Shown piece by piece: positions 8,758 to 16,836 of a stretch of DNA of 64,000 bases. The translations under genes and the position numbers were made by a program. This stretch comes from Ferranicluibacter quercicola. Its GTDB lineage: Bacteria; Pseudomonadota; Alphaproteobacteria; Rhizobiales; Rhizobiaceae. How positions within the stretch are numbered: the stretch's first letter is position 1; the number at the start of each line of letters is the position of its first letter. The DNA lies in assembly GCF_021168455.1 (NCBI RefSeq), contig NZ_JAJOZR010000001.1, positions 496,001 through 560,000 on the forward strand, read 5' to 3'. Below the pieces are notes generated by a model. It made no database searches and was not told the origin of the DNA. It was given only the letters and a program-made list of their open reading frames with translations.

Positions 8758-9708
8758 CTAGCTCAGCCGGATGCGCGGATCGACGAAGGCGACGAGAAGG
8801 TCGGCGACGAGACTGCCGAACAGAACGAGGATGGCGGAGAACATCAGGAGCCCCATGACCACCGGATAGTCGCTGTAACCGAGGCTGTCGAGAAACAGTC
8901 GCCCCATGCCCGGCCAGGTGAAGACGGTCTCGGTCACCAGAGCGCCACCGAGAATGGTCGGCAGCTGCAGGCCGGCCAGCGTGATCATCGGCAGCAGCGC
9001 ATTGCCGACCACATGCTTCATCAGAACCCGCCGCTCGGACAGACCCTTGGCCTTGGCCGTGCGCACGAAATCCTGATGGATGACGTCCAGCGTGGCGGTG
9101 CGCATGTACCGGCTCCAGACCGCGACGTTGACGAGCGCGAGAACGACGGTCGGCATGATCAGATGGATGGCGTAATCGGAGATCGAACCATTGCCGATCG
9201 TGTACATGTTCCCCGCCGGGAGCCATTTCAGCTTGAGCGAGAACAGGTAGATGGCGACGAGACCGAACCAGAAGGTCGGAATGGACAGGGCCACCATGGC
9301 GCCGATGGTCGCGGAATAGTCGAAGATCGAATAGCGCTTCGTCGCCCCCTTGATGCCGACCCAGGTGCCGACGGCGATCGACAGCACGGTCGACGAGCCC
9401 ATCAGCAGCAATGTCGCGAAGAGATGTCCGGTGATGATGTTCAAGACCGGCTGGCCATCACGATAGGAGCGTCCCCAATCCCCCTGCAGGAGACGCCAGA
9501 GCCAATCGAGATACTGGATCGGCAGCGGCCGGTTCAGGCCCATCTGCTCGGAGATGCGGTCGAGCGTTTCCTGCGTCATGCCGGGCGTCAGCGCATATTG
9601 CGACAGCGGCCCGCCGGGCGCCAGATTGAGAACGGCAAAGCCGATCATCGACACCAGAAGCAGAAGGATCAGGCTTTGCCAGAGGCGGCCGAGTAGATAG
9701 CGCAGCAT
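8758..9708 (-). CDS. Dipeptide/oligopeptide-type ABC permease, DppB type
   Basis: A 316-residue inner-membrane permease with the characteristic N-terminus MLRYLLGRLWQSLILLLLVS, the conserved GDWGRSYRDGQPV stretch before the second helix, and the EAA loop DFVRTAKAKGLSERRVLMKH. The C-terminus VAFVDPRIRLS is typical of DppB/OppB. It lies 98 bp downstream of the solute-binding protein gene, and a strong intercistronic hairpin fills that gap. It works with the DppC-type protein at 7862-8746 and probably with the double ATPase at 14394-16040, because this operon has no ATPase of its own. Confidence 0.93.
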   Translation of the reverse strand: MLRYLLGRLWQSLILLLLVSMIGFAVLNLAPGGPLSQYALTPGMTQETLDRISEQMGLNRPLPIQYLDWLWRLLQGDWGRSYRDGQPVLNIITGHLFATLLLMGSSTVLSIAVGTWVGIKGATKRYSIFDYSATIGAMVALSIPTFWFGLVAIYLFSLKLKWLPAGNMYTIGNGSISDYAIHLIMPTVVLALVNVAVWSRYMRTATLDVIHQDFVRTAKAKGLSERRVLMKHVVGNALLPMITLAGLQLPTILGGALVTETVFTWPGMGRLFLDSLGYSDYPVVMGLLMFSAILVLFGSLVADLLVAFVDPRIRLS

Positions 9709-9757
9709 CGCAGTCTCTCCGAGGGGTTTCGGGATGAGAAGGTCCGGACGTCGAATG

Positions 9758-9799
9758 CCTCCTTCGCCCTCCCCCGAAGACCGGAAAGGGCGAAGGAGG
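9758..9799 (-). repeat. Intercistronic inverted repeat downstream of solute-binding protein gene
   Basis: A perfect 13-bp inverted repeat (CCTCCTTCGCCCT at 9758-9770 and its complement at 9787-9799) with a 16-nt loop begins 8 bp after the stop of the solute-binding protein gene. There is no U-tract on the transcript, so it is more likely an mRNA-stabilising or attenuating hairpin than a full terminator. That would explain higher expression of the binding protein than of the permeases, as is known for malE-malF type operons. Confidence 0.7.
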
Positions 9800-9806
9800 A
9801 TTGGCG

Positions 9807-11483
9807 TCAGGACGCCCAGTACCAGCTGCCGGGATTCCAGCTGTCGATGCGCACGTTGACATTGTAGGCAATGCCTTCGGCGCCTTTCTTGTAGCCGCGC
9901 ACGGTGGCGTACTGGAAGATAGGCAGGAAGGGCAGATCGGCGCGCATGATCTCCTGGATCTTCAGGTAGATCGTCTTGCGCTCTTCCGGCACGAAGGTCT
10001 GGCCGCCCTCGACGAGCAGCTTGTCGACTTCGGGATTGGCATATTGCCAGTTGTTCTGGCCGGAGCCGCCTTTGGCCCCGATCGACGTCGATTTGAAGTA
10101 GTCCGACGTATCGGGATCCGCACCGGTGAGGAAATCGAGACCGACGACGACGCTATCGAACTGCGACTTCATCCAGTACTCGCCCCACATGACGGCGGGC
10201 GGCAGGTTGGAGATCGTCATCTCGACGCCGATATCCTTGAACGACTGCTGCATGAACTGCTGCACCTGTTCGCGGATGTGATTGCCCGCCGTCGTCGAAT
10301 TGGAAAAGGACAGCCGGACGCCGTTTTTGGCACGGATCCCGTCGCTGCCGGGGACCCAGCCCGCATCGTCCAGAACCTTCTTCGCCTTCTCCGGATCGTA
10401 TTCATGCTTGGGCAGATCCGGATTGGCGTAGAAGGATTGCTGCGGCATATAGCTTTCGGTCGGCGTCGGCAGACCGTAGTACAGGGCGTCGATGATCGTC
10501 GCCTTGTCCAGCGCAAGATAGAGCGCCTGACGGACGGCGAGGTCTCTGAACTGCGGCTTCTCCATGTTGAACGTGACCGATTCCACCGTCGAGCCCGGCA
10601 CGACGAGAACGGTCTTGCCGTCCAGCGCCTTGGCCTCCTCGTAGTGATCGGGCGTGATCCACTGCAGGCCGGCCACGTCGATATCGCCGGTCTTGAACTG
10701 GGTGTAGAGCACCGTCAGGTCCGGGATGTATTTGAAGATGATGCGTTCGAGATAGGGGCCATCACCGAAGTAATCGGCATTGGCTTCCAGCGTGATGTGG
10801 TCGCCCGCGACCCGCTCCACCCATTTGAACGGCCCTGTCCCGACAGGCGCGTTGTTGAAGGGGGCTGTGTTCTTGTCCTTCTCGGCGCCCAGCACGTGTT
10901 TGGGCACGATGAAGGTGGAGGCAAGGATCGACGGATAGGGCGCGAACGGCTTGTCCATCTTCCAGGTGATCTCGGTCGGCGATACCACGGTCAGCTCGCG
11001 CACGAATTCGTGGCCGGTCTTGCGCCAGCTGAGGAATTCGGGATCGACCATCAGTTCGAGCGTGAATTTGACGTCTTCGGCAGTGAACGGCGTGCCGTCA
11101 TGCCATTTCACATCGTCGCGCAGCTTGACCTTCCAGGAGAGGCCGTCGGCGGAGATGCCGCCGTTCTCGACGGTCGGCACCTCGACGGCCAGTGCCGGAA
11201 CGAACTTGCCGTCGGGATCGATGGCGAACAGCGGGTCGAACAGGCTGAAGTGAATGCCTTCATCGACTTCGATATGCAGCAGATGCGGGTTGAAGACGGT
11301 CGGCTCCTGCGAAAACCCGACGATCATCTGCCCGGTCGGCTTTGCAGGCGGCGTTGCCGCCAACGCCCGATCGCGGCCAAGAAGACCGGGCATGATCAGT
11401 CCGGACGCGCCGGCCAGCGCCATCATGGTCAGCGCCTGACGGCGTGTCGGCTTGAGAAGGGCATGCTTGGTTTCGTCGGACAT
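9807..11483 (-). CDS. ABC transporter solute-binding protein, family 5 (peptide/opine type)
   Basis: A 558-residue periplasmic receptor of the DppA/OppA class. The N-terminus carries a twin-arginine-like signal (TRRQALTMMALAGASG, Arg14-Arg15) followed by a hydrophobic stretch and an AxA-type site (ALAATPPAKP). The mature protein has the family-5 features VGFSQEPTVFNPHLLHIEV, LRDDVKWHDGTPFTAEDVKFTLEL and the closing region near YWAS. It is upstream of the matching permeases in the same operon and probably folds before Tat export. The ligand is unknown. Neighbouring oxidases point to an amine, opine or modified amino acid rather than plain peptides. Confidence 0.93.
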   Translation of the reverse strand: MSDETKHALLKPTRRQALTMMALAGASGLIMPGLLGRDRALAATPPAKPTGQMIVGFSQEPTVFNPHLLHIEVDEGIHFSLFDPLFAIDPDGKFVPALAVEVPTVENGGISADGLSWKVKLRDDVKWHDGTPFTAEDVKFTLELMVDPEFLSWRKTGHEFVRELTVVSPTEITWKMDKPFAPYPSILASTFIVPKHVLGAEKDKNTAPFNNAPVGTGPFKWVERVAGDHITLEANADYFGDGPYLERIIFKYIPDLTVLYTQFKTGDIDVAGLQWITPDHYEEAKALDGKTVLVVPGSTVESVTFNMEKPQFRDLAVRQALYLALDKATIIDALYYGLPTPTESYMPQQSFYANPDLPKHEYDPEKAKKVLDDAGWVPGSDGIRAKNGVRLSFSNSTTAGNHIREQVQQFMQQSFKDIGVEMTISNLPPAVMWGEYWMKSQFDSVVVGLDFLTGADPDTSDYFKSTSIGAKGGSGQNNWQYANPEVDKLLVEGGQTFVPEERKTIYLKIQEIMRADLPFLPIFQYATVRGYKKGAEGIAYNVNVRIDSWNPGSWYWAS

Positions 11484-11568
11484 CGGTCTTTCCCCTTTGC
11501 TGTTGCTCAGTCACTGTTCCATGTTTTTTCTGCACGTCATGCGATCTGCCGTGTGATGCGGGCAGACG

Positions 11569-12900
11569 TTAGAACCCGCTGATCAGCTCGATCTTCGAGC
11601 CGTCGGAGAAACGGGAGAAACGGAAATTGCCGGGATCGACGACCGGCGGCCGTCCCGTGACGATGTCGGCCATCAGCTTGCCGGCGGCAGGACCGATGCC
11701 GAAACCGTGGCCCGAAAAGCCTGTGGCGATGTGGAAGCCCGGAATCTGATCGACCGCGGAGATGACCGGAACGGCATCCGGCGTCACGTCGATGTAACCG
11801 GCCCAGCGCTGGGCGATCTCCGCCCTCTCGAACACTGGAAAGGCTTTCTTCAGATTGGCAAGCGCCTGGTCCGTCAGTTTGGCCGAAGGCTTCGGATCGA
11901 GCACGCGATTGTATTCGAACGGGCTTGCCTCATCCATTGACCAGCGGCTGGGGATGCGCGCCTCGTCGAGGAACCGGCCACCGAGCCGAAACCGCAGCGA
12001 CCGCCATTCCTTGCTCAGCGCCGGCATGAAGTCTTTGGCATAGCGGAAGGATTTCGGAACGATATCGACGATGTTCTCGTGGCCGGAGGCGATCGTGTAA
12101 CCACCATCCTGCCGCTTGCGCACGGCAAACCCCATCGACCAGAGGGCCTGCTCCGGCCCGCCCTCGAGAGGCTTCGTTCTGAGGACCGAATTCATCACCT
12201 TCAACTGCGGCAGCTCGATGCCGAAATTGCCCGAGAACAGACTGGACCATGCGCCGCCGGCCAGCACCACGGCGGAGCAGGCAATCGGTCCGCGCTCTGT
12301 GACGACACCCGAAATCCGGCCGCCGGAGGTTTCGATCCCGCGCACCGCACATTCCGTGAGGATCGCAGCCCCCGTATCGCGGGCCGCTTCGGCCACGGCC
12401 GGTGCTGCCCTTTGCGGCTCGGCCCGCCCATCGGCCGTCGTAAAGAGCGCGCCTTTGATATCCATGGTCGTGTTGGGAAACATGGCCTTGAACTCGGCCC
12501 CGCTCAGCATGCGCGTGTCCAGCTGATAGCCTTCGAGATTGCGCATCCAGCGCTCGTGGTCGGCGAATTCGGCATCATTGGCACAGGTGAACATGATGCC
12601 GGCGCGCTTGTAGCCCGTGGCGCGGCCCGTGCGCTGGTCGAGATTGCTCCAGAGCCGCAGAGCCTCCGCCATCAGGGGCACTTCGCGCGGGTCGCGCCGG
12701 GAGATGCGAACCCAGCCCCAGTTGCGGCTCGATTGCTCGTGCCCGATGCCGCCCTTCTCGCAGAGCGCCACCCGCAGGCCGCGTTCGGCCAGTTCCAGCG
12801 CCGTCGAGGTGCCGATGATACCACCGCCGATGACGACGACATCCACCTGCGTCGGAAGATCGGCATCGCCGTGGACGGGAACGACATAGGGTCCGGGCAT
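11569..12900 (-). CDS. FAD-dependent oxidoreductase, DAO family
   Basis: A 443-residue flavoprotein from the ATG at 12900 (MPGPYVVPVHG). The Rossmann motif is VVVIGGGIIGTSTALELAE, and HEQSSRNWGWVRIS is the covalent/FAD-contact loop found in sarcosine-oxidase-like and opine/hydroxyproline oxidase-like members. The C-terminal ATGFSGHGFGIGPAAGKL closes the FAD site. The start is one base after the stop of the SDR gene, so translation is coupled. It is paired in the operon with an SDR, a peptide-type importer and a second DAO-family oxidase, suggesting stepwise oxidative deamination or demethylation of one imported compound. Longer in-frame readings overlap the SDR and are rejected. Confidence 0.88.
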   Translation of the reverse strand: MPGPYVVPVHGDADLPTQVDVVVIGGGIIGTSTALELAERGLRVALCEKGGIGHEQSSRNWGWVRISRRDPREVPLMAEALRLWSNLDQRTGRATGYKRAGIMFTCANDAEFADHERWMRNLEGYQLDTRMLSGAEFKAMFPNTTMDIKGALFTTADGRAEPQRAAPAVAEAARDTGAAILTECAVRGIETSGGRISGVVTERGPIACSAVVLAGGAWSSLFSGNFGIELPQLKVMNSVLRTKPLEGGPEQALWSMGFAVRKRQDGGYTIASGHENIVDIVPKSFRYAKDFMPALSKEWRSLRFRLGGRFLDEARIPSRWSMDEASPFEYNRVLDPKPSAKLTDQALANLKKAFPVFERAEIAQRWAGYIDVTPDAVPVISAVDQIPGFHIATGFSGHGFGIGPAAGKLMADIVTGRPPVVDPGNFRFSRFSDGSKIELISGF

Positions 12901-12901
12901 C

Positions 12902-13600
12902 TCAGTAGGATTCCTCAAGTTGGCAATTGATGGTGAATTCCGCCACGCTCGCCTCATTCGGCAGGTCCAGCAGCAGGGCGATGATGCGGGCGAGATCGCG
13001 CGGATCGGTCAACTGGTCGTCGCTGCGCGCCGTCAGGCCGCGCGCCATATCGGTGGCGACGAAGCCCGGGCATACGGCCGTGGCACGAATGCCGAGATCC
13101 CAGCCCGCATGGCGAATGCCATGGGCGAGCGCCACGGCTGCGAATTTGGAGAGCGAGTAGAGACCTGCACCCGCACTCTTCACCCGCTTGCCGGACAGCG
13201 AACCCAGAATGATCACCCGGCCGCGGCCGCTCGCGCCGAGCTGTGGCCAGGCCGCTTTGGCAAGCCTGCGCGGGGCCTTGACGTTGACGGCCATCGTCTG
13301 CTCAAGCTCGTCTTCTTCGGCCTCGATGACCGTCTTCGGGATCATGATTCCGGCATTGGCGACGATAGCGTCGATCCGGCCATGCGCTGTAACCGCGTCC
13401 GCGACCCACGCGGCCTCGCTCCGAGGGTCTTCGGCGTCATAGGCGAAAAGCGTCACCCGGCCGGGATCTGCCCAGGCCGGCAGGACCGGTCGGCGCATGC
13501 CGAGCGACAGGCGCCAGCCTTCTCCGTAGAGAACCCTGGCGATCTCAAGGCCGATGCCGCGACTGGCACCCGATATCAACGCTACACGCTCTGCCGTCAT
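12902..13600 (-). CDS. Short-chain dehydrogenase/reductase
   Basis: A 232-residue SDR from the ATG at 13600 (MTAERVALISG), with GGAG 7 bp upstream. The cofactor motif is SGASRGIGLEIA, the NAG motif IVANAGIM, and the active-site YSLSK with Ser/Tyr/Lys in the classical arrangement (LGSLS, then Tyr-x-x-x-Lys). The length is at the short end for a classical SDR. It sits between the MarR gene (overlapping region) and the FAD oxidase, with 1-bp spacing to the latter. The substrate is unknown, presumably an alcohol or carbonyl intermediate of the same pathway. Confidence 0.9.
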   Translation of the reverse strand: MTAERVALISGASRGIGLEIARVLYGEGWRLSLGMRRPVLPAWADPGRVTLFAYDAEDPRSEAAWVADAVTAHGRIDAIVANAGIMIPKTVIEAEEDELEQTMAVNVKAPRRLAKAAWPQLGASGRGRVIILGSLSGKRVKSAGAGLYSLSKFAAVALAHGIRHAGWDLGIRATAVCPGFVATDMARGLTARSDDQLTDPRDLARIIALLLDLPNEASVAEFTINCQLEESY

Positions 13601-13624
13601 GGCATGGTCTCCGGAATACACGGT

Positions 13625-14110
13625 TCAGGACAGGCCGGCGATGCGCCGATAGGCTCGGCGCAGGATATCCATCAGCAGCTGCTGCTCGTCCTGAGGAATG
13701 AAATCGAAGAAGTCCTTCGATTGCTGGCTGACGATGGCACGCACCTGCACCGCCAGGGCCGCGCCCTTCTCGGTGATGTAAAGCTCCTGGGCGCGGTTAT
13801 CGTCCGCCGACGTCTCGCGCATCAACAACCCGTGACCCTCCATCTGATCGACCAGACGGCCCATGGCGGAACGGTCCTTGAGAATGAGCTGGGCAATGAC
13901 GGACGGGCGAATTCCCGGATGGCTGTCCACCATCAGCAGCGTGGTGATCTTCCCGGTCCCTTTCGCGACGTCGCAGCCTTCCAGGCGCTCGTCGAGATCG
14001 CGCGAAACGCCGAGATTGACGGTTCGGATGTAGAAGCTGAGCGTATCCTCCAGCACATCGAGATCGATGTCGCTGATGGAAACAGGCGGAGACTTTCTTC
14101 GCTCGAGCAC
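13625..14110 (-). CDS. MarR-family transcriptional regulator
   Basis: A 161-residue winged-helix regulator that starts with GTG at 14110, with AGGAG about 9 bp upstream. The MarR core is recognisable: helix H1 with DTLSFYIRTVNLGVSRDLDER, the recognition region GIRPSVIAQLILKDRSAMGRLVDQMEGHGLL, and the wing with RETSADDNRAQELYITEKG. It is the first gene of the minus-strand operon that continues with the SDR, the oxidases and the importer. It is therefore likely to autoregulate and to sense the substrate of that operon. Confidence 0.9.
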   Translation of the reverse strand: MLERRKSPPVSISDIDLDVLEDTLSFYIRTVNLGVSRDLDERLEGCDVAKGTGKITTLLMVDSHPGIRPSVIAQLILKDRSAMGRLVDQMEGHGLLMRETSADDNRAQELYITEKGAALAVQVRAIVSQQSKDFFDFIPQDEQQLLMDILRRAYRRIAGLS

Positions 14111-14334
14111 AGAGAAATTCTCCTTGAAGTCAAAGGATTAGCGCGTCCGTTCTTCTCGGAAGAACAGAAGGATCTTCGTCTTTGCGCGCGATGCCAGGCG
14201 GTCTTTCGCGTGTGATGATTTGCCAGATAGTGGATAATTGCAACTAATTTTTCGGAAGAAATGGCGATTCTTTATTCAACGGCATAATTGCCTTTTATGC
14301 AGGCATACTGTGCTTGCGATGAGAGCAGAATGAC
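14111..14334 (-). promoter_or_regulatory. Upstream region of the MarR operon
   Basis: These 224 bases lie between the GTG of the MarR gene and the terminator of the upstream ATPase gene, and no credible ORF fills them. The part from 14214 to 14300 is distinctly A/T-rich and holds two small palindromes, GGCATAATTGCC (14281-14292) and ATGCAGGCAT (14297-14306). These are possible binding sites for the autoregulating MarR protein. I see no confident -35/-10 pair. Confidence 0.4.
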
Positions 14335-14366
14335 AAAAACCGCCCCGGTTCTCACCGGGACGGTTT
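14335..14366 (-). terminator. Rho-independent terminator after the RutA-type operon
   Basis: Read on the minus strand, a 13-bp stem (AAACCGTCCCGGT against ACCGGGGCGGTTT, one G-U pair) with a GAGA tetraloop is followed directly by TTTTT. It begins 28 bp after the stop of the double ATPase gene. This separates the minus-strand operon at 19517-14394 from the MarR operon further down. Confidence 0.9.
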
Positions 14367-14393
14367 GCGATGCATGCCAAGATTTTCAGGCGG

Positions 14394-16040
14394 TCAGGCA
14401 GCCGGTTCCCACTCGTTGCCGGGGATCGCCGACACGAGCTTGCGTGTATAGTCATGACCGGGCGCGCGAAAGATCTGCGACGGGGGGCCGTACTCGACGA
14501 TCTCGCCCTTGTACATCACGGCGATCTCGTCGCAGATCTGGCTGGCGACGCGCAGATCGTGGGTGATGAAGATCATCGCCACCTTGGTCTCCTTCTGGAT
14601 CCGCGTCAGCAACTCCAGAATCTGCGCCTGGATCGACACATCGAGCGCCGATACCGCTTCATCGGCAACCAGCAAAACAGGATCGAACATCAGCGCCCGG
14701 GCAATGCCGATGCGCTGGCGCTGACCACCCGAAAACTCGTGGGGAAAGCGATCGAAGGCGCCCTCGTCCAGCCCCACGAGTTTCAGCGTGCGCAGCGCCT
14801 TTGCCCGTGCCTCGTGGACCGACACGCCATGTGCGACCGGGCCGACCGTCAACACCTTGCCGATCGTATGGCGCGGGTTGAGCGAGGCGAAGGGATCCTG
14901 AAAAATCATCTGGATATAGGGCCGCAGTGCGCGAAACGCGTCGTTGGACATCGGCGCGATATCGCGCCCGTCAAACAGGATCTTTCCCCCGTCCGAATCC
15001 ATCAGCTTCAGGAGCACGCGGCCGAGCGAGGACTTTCCGGAGCCCGATTCGCCGACGACGCCCAGCGTTCGGCCCTTTCGGATGGAGAAGCTGACATCGT
15101 TGACCGCCCGCACCGTCCGTCCCTTGGAGAAAAGCCCACCGGCGGCGCGATAGGTCTTGCTGAGATTGGAAACCTCCAGCACCACGGGCGTATCGGCCGC
15201 CCCTTCGCGATCCTGCGCCCTCATGCGCGGAACGGCGGCGATCAGACGTTTCGTATAAGGATGTGCCGGCGTGTTCAGCACCACCTCCGCCGGTCCCTGT
15301 TCCACGAGATTTCCCTTTTCCATGACGATGACGCGATCGGCAATCTCAGCGACGACGCCGAAATCGTGGGTGATGAACATGACGCTCATCTTCTTGCGCC
15401 GCTGGATCTTGCGGATCAGGTCGAGGATCTGCGCCTGGGTCGTAACGTCCAGCGCCGTCGTCGGTTCATCGGCAATCAGAATGTCCGGATCGAGCGCAAG
15501 CGCCATGGCGATCATGACGCGCTGTCGCTGGCCGCCCGAGAGACGGAACGGATACTGATGCTGCAGCAGCGCGGGATCGGGCAGGCCGACCTCGTCCAGC
15601 AGTTCGAGGACCTTGGCGGCACGGCTTTCAGGCGTGCCCACGGCGTGCGCCTCCATCACTTCGGCGATCTGATCGCCAATCGTTATCAGCGGGTTCAGCG
15701 CCGAAAGCGGATCCTGGAAGATGATCGATACGGTACGGCCACGGAGCGCGCGCAAGGCCTGCTCGTTCGCCTGGATCAGGTCGATGCCCTTGAACCAGAT
15801 GCTTCCGTGGGTGACTTCGATCGCTGGCGACAGAAGCCCCATGATGGCGTTGGCGGTCACGGATTTTCCCGAACCGGACTCGCCGATGATGCAGAGAATC
15901 TCGCCCGATTGCAGATCGAAGGAGATATTGCTGACGGCGTGCGCCCGCTCCATGTTTCTGGGCAGGCTGACGGTCAGGTCCCGAACGGACAAAGCGACGC
16001 CATCGGCGTCTTTCGTTCCTACAGTTTCCGTCTTCAGCAT
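14394..16040 (-). CDS. Fused two-domain dipeptide/oligopeptide-type ABC ATPase (DppD-DppF fusion)
   Basis: A 548-residue protein with two complete ABC ATPase domains of the DppD/DppF type in one chain. Domain 1 has Walker A GESGSGKS at 53-60, signature LSGGQRQRVMIAMAL and Walker B LIADEPTTALD. Domain 2 has Walker A GESGSGKS with Lys336, signature FSGGQRQRIGIARAL and LVADEAVSALD, where DEA replaces the usual DEP. Each half ends in the peptide-transporter region with KRLIAAVPRM or RKLVSAIPGN. It is the last gene of the RutA-type operon, which encodes no matching permeases. The nearest permeases and binding protein are in the next operon (7862-11483), which lacks an ATPase. I infer that the two operons share one transporter. 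Confidence 0.93.
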   Translation of the reverse strand: MLKTETVGTKDADGVALSVRDLTVSLPRNMERAHAVSNISFDLQSGEILCIIGESGSGKSVTANAIMGLLSPAIEVTHGSIWFKGIDLIQANEQALRALRGRTVSIIFQDPLSALNPLITIGDQIAEVMEAHAVGTPESRAAKVLELLDEVGLPDPALLQHQYPFRLSGGQRQRVMIAMALALDPDILIADEPTTALDVTTQAQILDLIRKIQRRKKMSVMFITHDFGVVAEIADRVIVMEKGNLVEQGPAEVVLNTPAHPYTKRLIAAVPRMRAQDREGAADTPVVLEVSNLSKTYRAAGGLFSKGRTVRAVNDVSFSIRKGRTLGVVGESGSGKSSLGRVLLKLMDSDGGKILFDGRDIAPMSNDAFRALRPYIQMIFQDPFASLNPRHTIGKVLTVGPVAHGVSVHEARAKALRTLKLVGLDEGAFDRFPHEFSGGQRQRIGIARALMFDPVLLVADEAVSALDVSIQAQILELLTRIQKETKVAMIFITHDLRVASQICDEIAVMYKGEIVEYGPPSQIFRAPGHDYTRKLVSAIPGNEWEPAA

Positions 16041-16131
16041 GACCGATCCCTCTTCTGGTTACGACTGTCGCTGGACGCGATGCAAGAATGGTGCCGACCG
16101 CGCCTCTAGCCTTCGGGATGGCAGGAATGGC

Positions 16132-16154
16132 GCCGGCCGGCCGGCCCGGCCGGC
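16132..16154. repeat. GC-only hairpin between isochorismatase and ATPase genes
   Basis: A perfect 9-bp, all-G/C inverted repeat (GCCGGCCGG at 16132-16140, complement at 16146-16154) with a 5-nt loop lies 10 bp after the stop of the isochorismatase-fold gene. There is no T-tract, so it is probably an intercistronic stabilising or attenuating structure in the 124-bp gap before the ATPase gene. Confidence 0.55.
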
Positions 16155-16164
16155 AGCAAGACGA

Positions 16165-16791
16165 TCAGAGACTGTCGAAATGCGCGAGAATGTCGGCTTC
16201 GGAGACGACATCGGCATATTTTGCGTTCATGTCGAACAGGTTTGCCTCGTGAGGTGCCGGATGGCGGTCGCCGCAGGCGTCGCGGACCACGGTCGTGATG
16301 AAGCCGTGCGACATCGCATCGACGCAGGATGCGCGCACGCAGCCGCTGGTCGTCAGACCGGTGAGGACGACATGATCGACACCCATGGATGTGAGAAGCG
16401 GGGCGAGCGACGTGCCGAAGAAGGCGCTCGGATATTGCTTGGTGACGACGAATTCGTCGCTTTCCGGCGCGAGGCCTTCCGGCCAGCGGCCGAGGGGGTT
16501 GCCGGCGGTGAAGCAGGCGAGCGGCTTGGCCTTCTGGAAGAACCGGCCGCCATCCGCACCGCTCGGATGCAGGACCACGCCGGTCAGAATGACGGGAATG
16601 CCTTTCGACCGGGCGCGGGCGCGAATGCGCAGCGCACTCGCGAGCGCCGCATCGACACCGGCATAGAGCGGACTGTCCGGCTCAAAATAGGCCTGGACGA
16701 AATCGACCAGCACCAGTGCGGGCTTTCGTCCGAAGCCGATCCGGTTGTCGTAGGCCTTGCGGTAGTTGTCGAGCAGTTCGTTGGTTGACAT
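16165..16791 (-). CDS. Isochorismatase-fold amidohydrolase (N-carbamoylsarcosine amidase / maleamate amidase-like)
   Basis: A 208-residue cysteine hydrolase. The catalytic triad is visible as Asp30 (ALVLVDFVQAYF), Lys118 (FVVTKQYPSAFFGT) and Cys151 (TGLTTSGCVRASCVDA), with the cis-peptide just before the cysteine. Members cleave N-carbamoyl or primary amide bonds, releasing ammonia or carbamate (N-carbamoylsarcosine amidase, maleamate amidohydrolase, RutB-type enzymes). The gene lies between an amidase-signature enzyme and the double ATPase in the RutA-type operon. It could therefore play the part that RutB plays in uracil breakdown, hydrolysing the ring-opened product. The substrate is inferred only. 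Confidence 0.9.
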   Translation of the reverse strand: MSTNELLDNYRKAYDNRIGFGRKPALVLVDFVQAYFEPDSPLYAGVDAALASALRIRARARSKGIPVILTGVVLHPSGADGGRFFQKAKPLACFTAGNPLGRWPEGLAPESDEFVVTKQYPSAFFGTSLAPLLTSMGVDHVVLTGLTTSGCVRASCVDAMSHGFITTVVRDACGDRHPAPHEANLFDMNAKYADVVSEADILAHFDSL

Positions 16792-16836
16792 CGCGTTCTC
16801 CCTACCCGGCGGGTATGTTCGCCACCGTTTCGTTGC

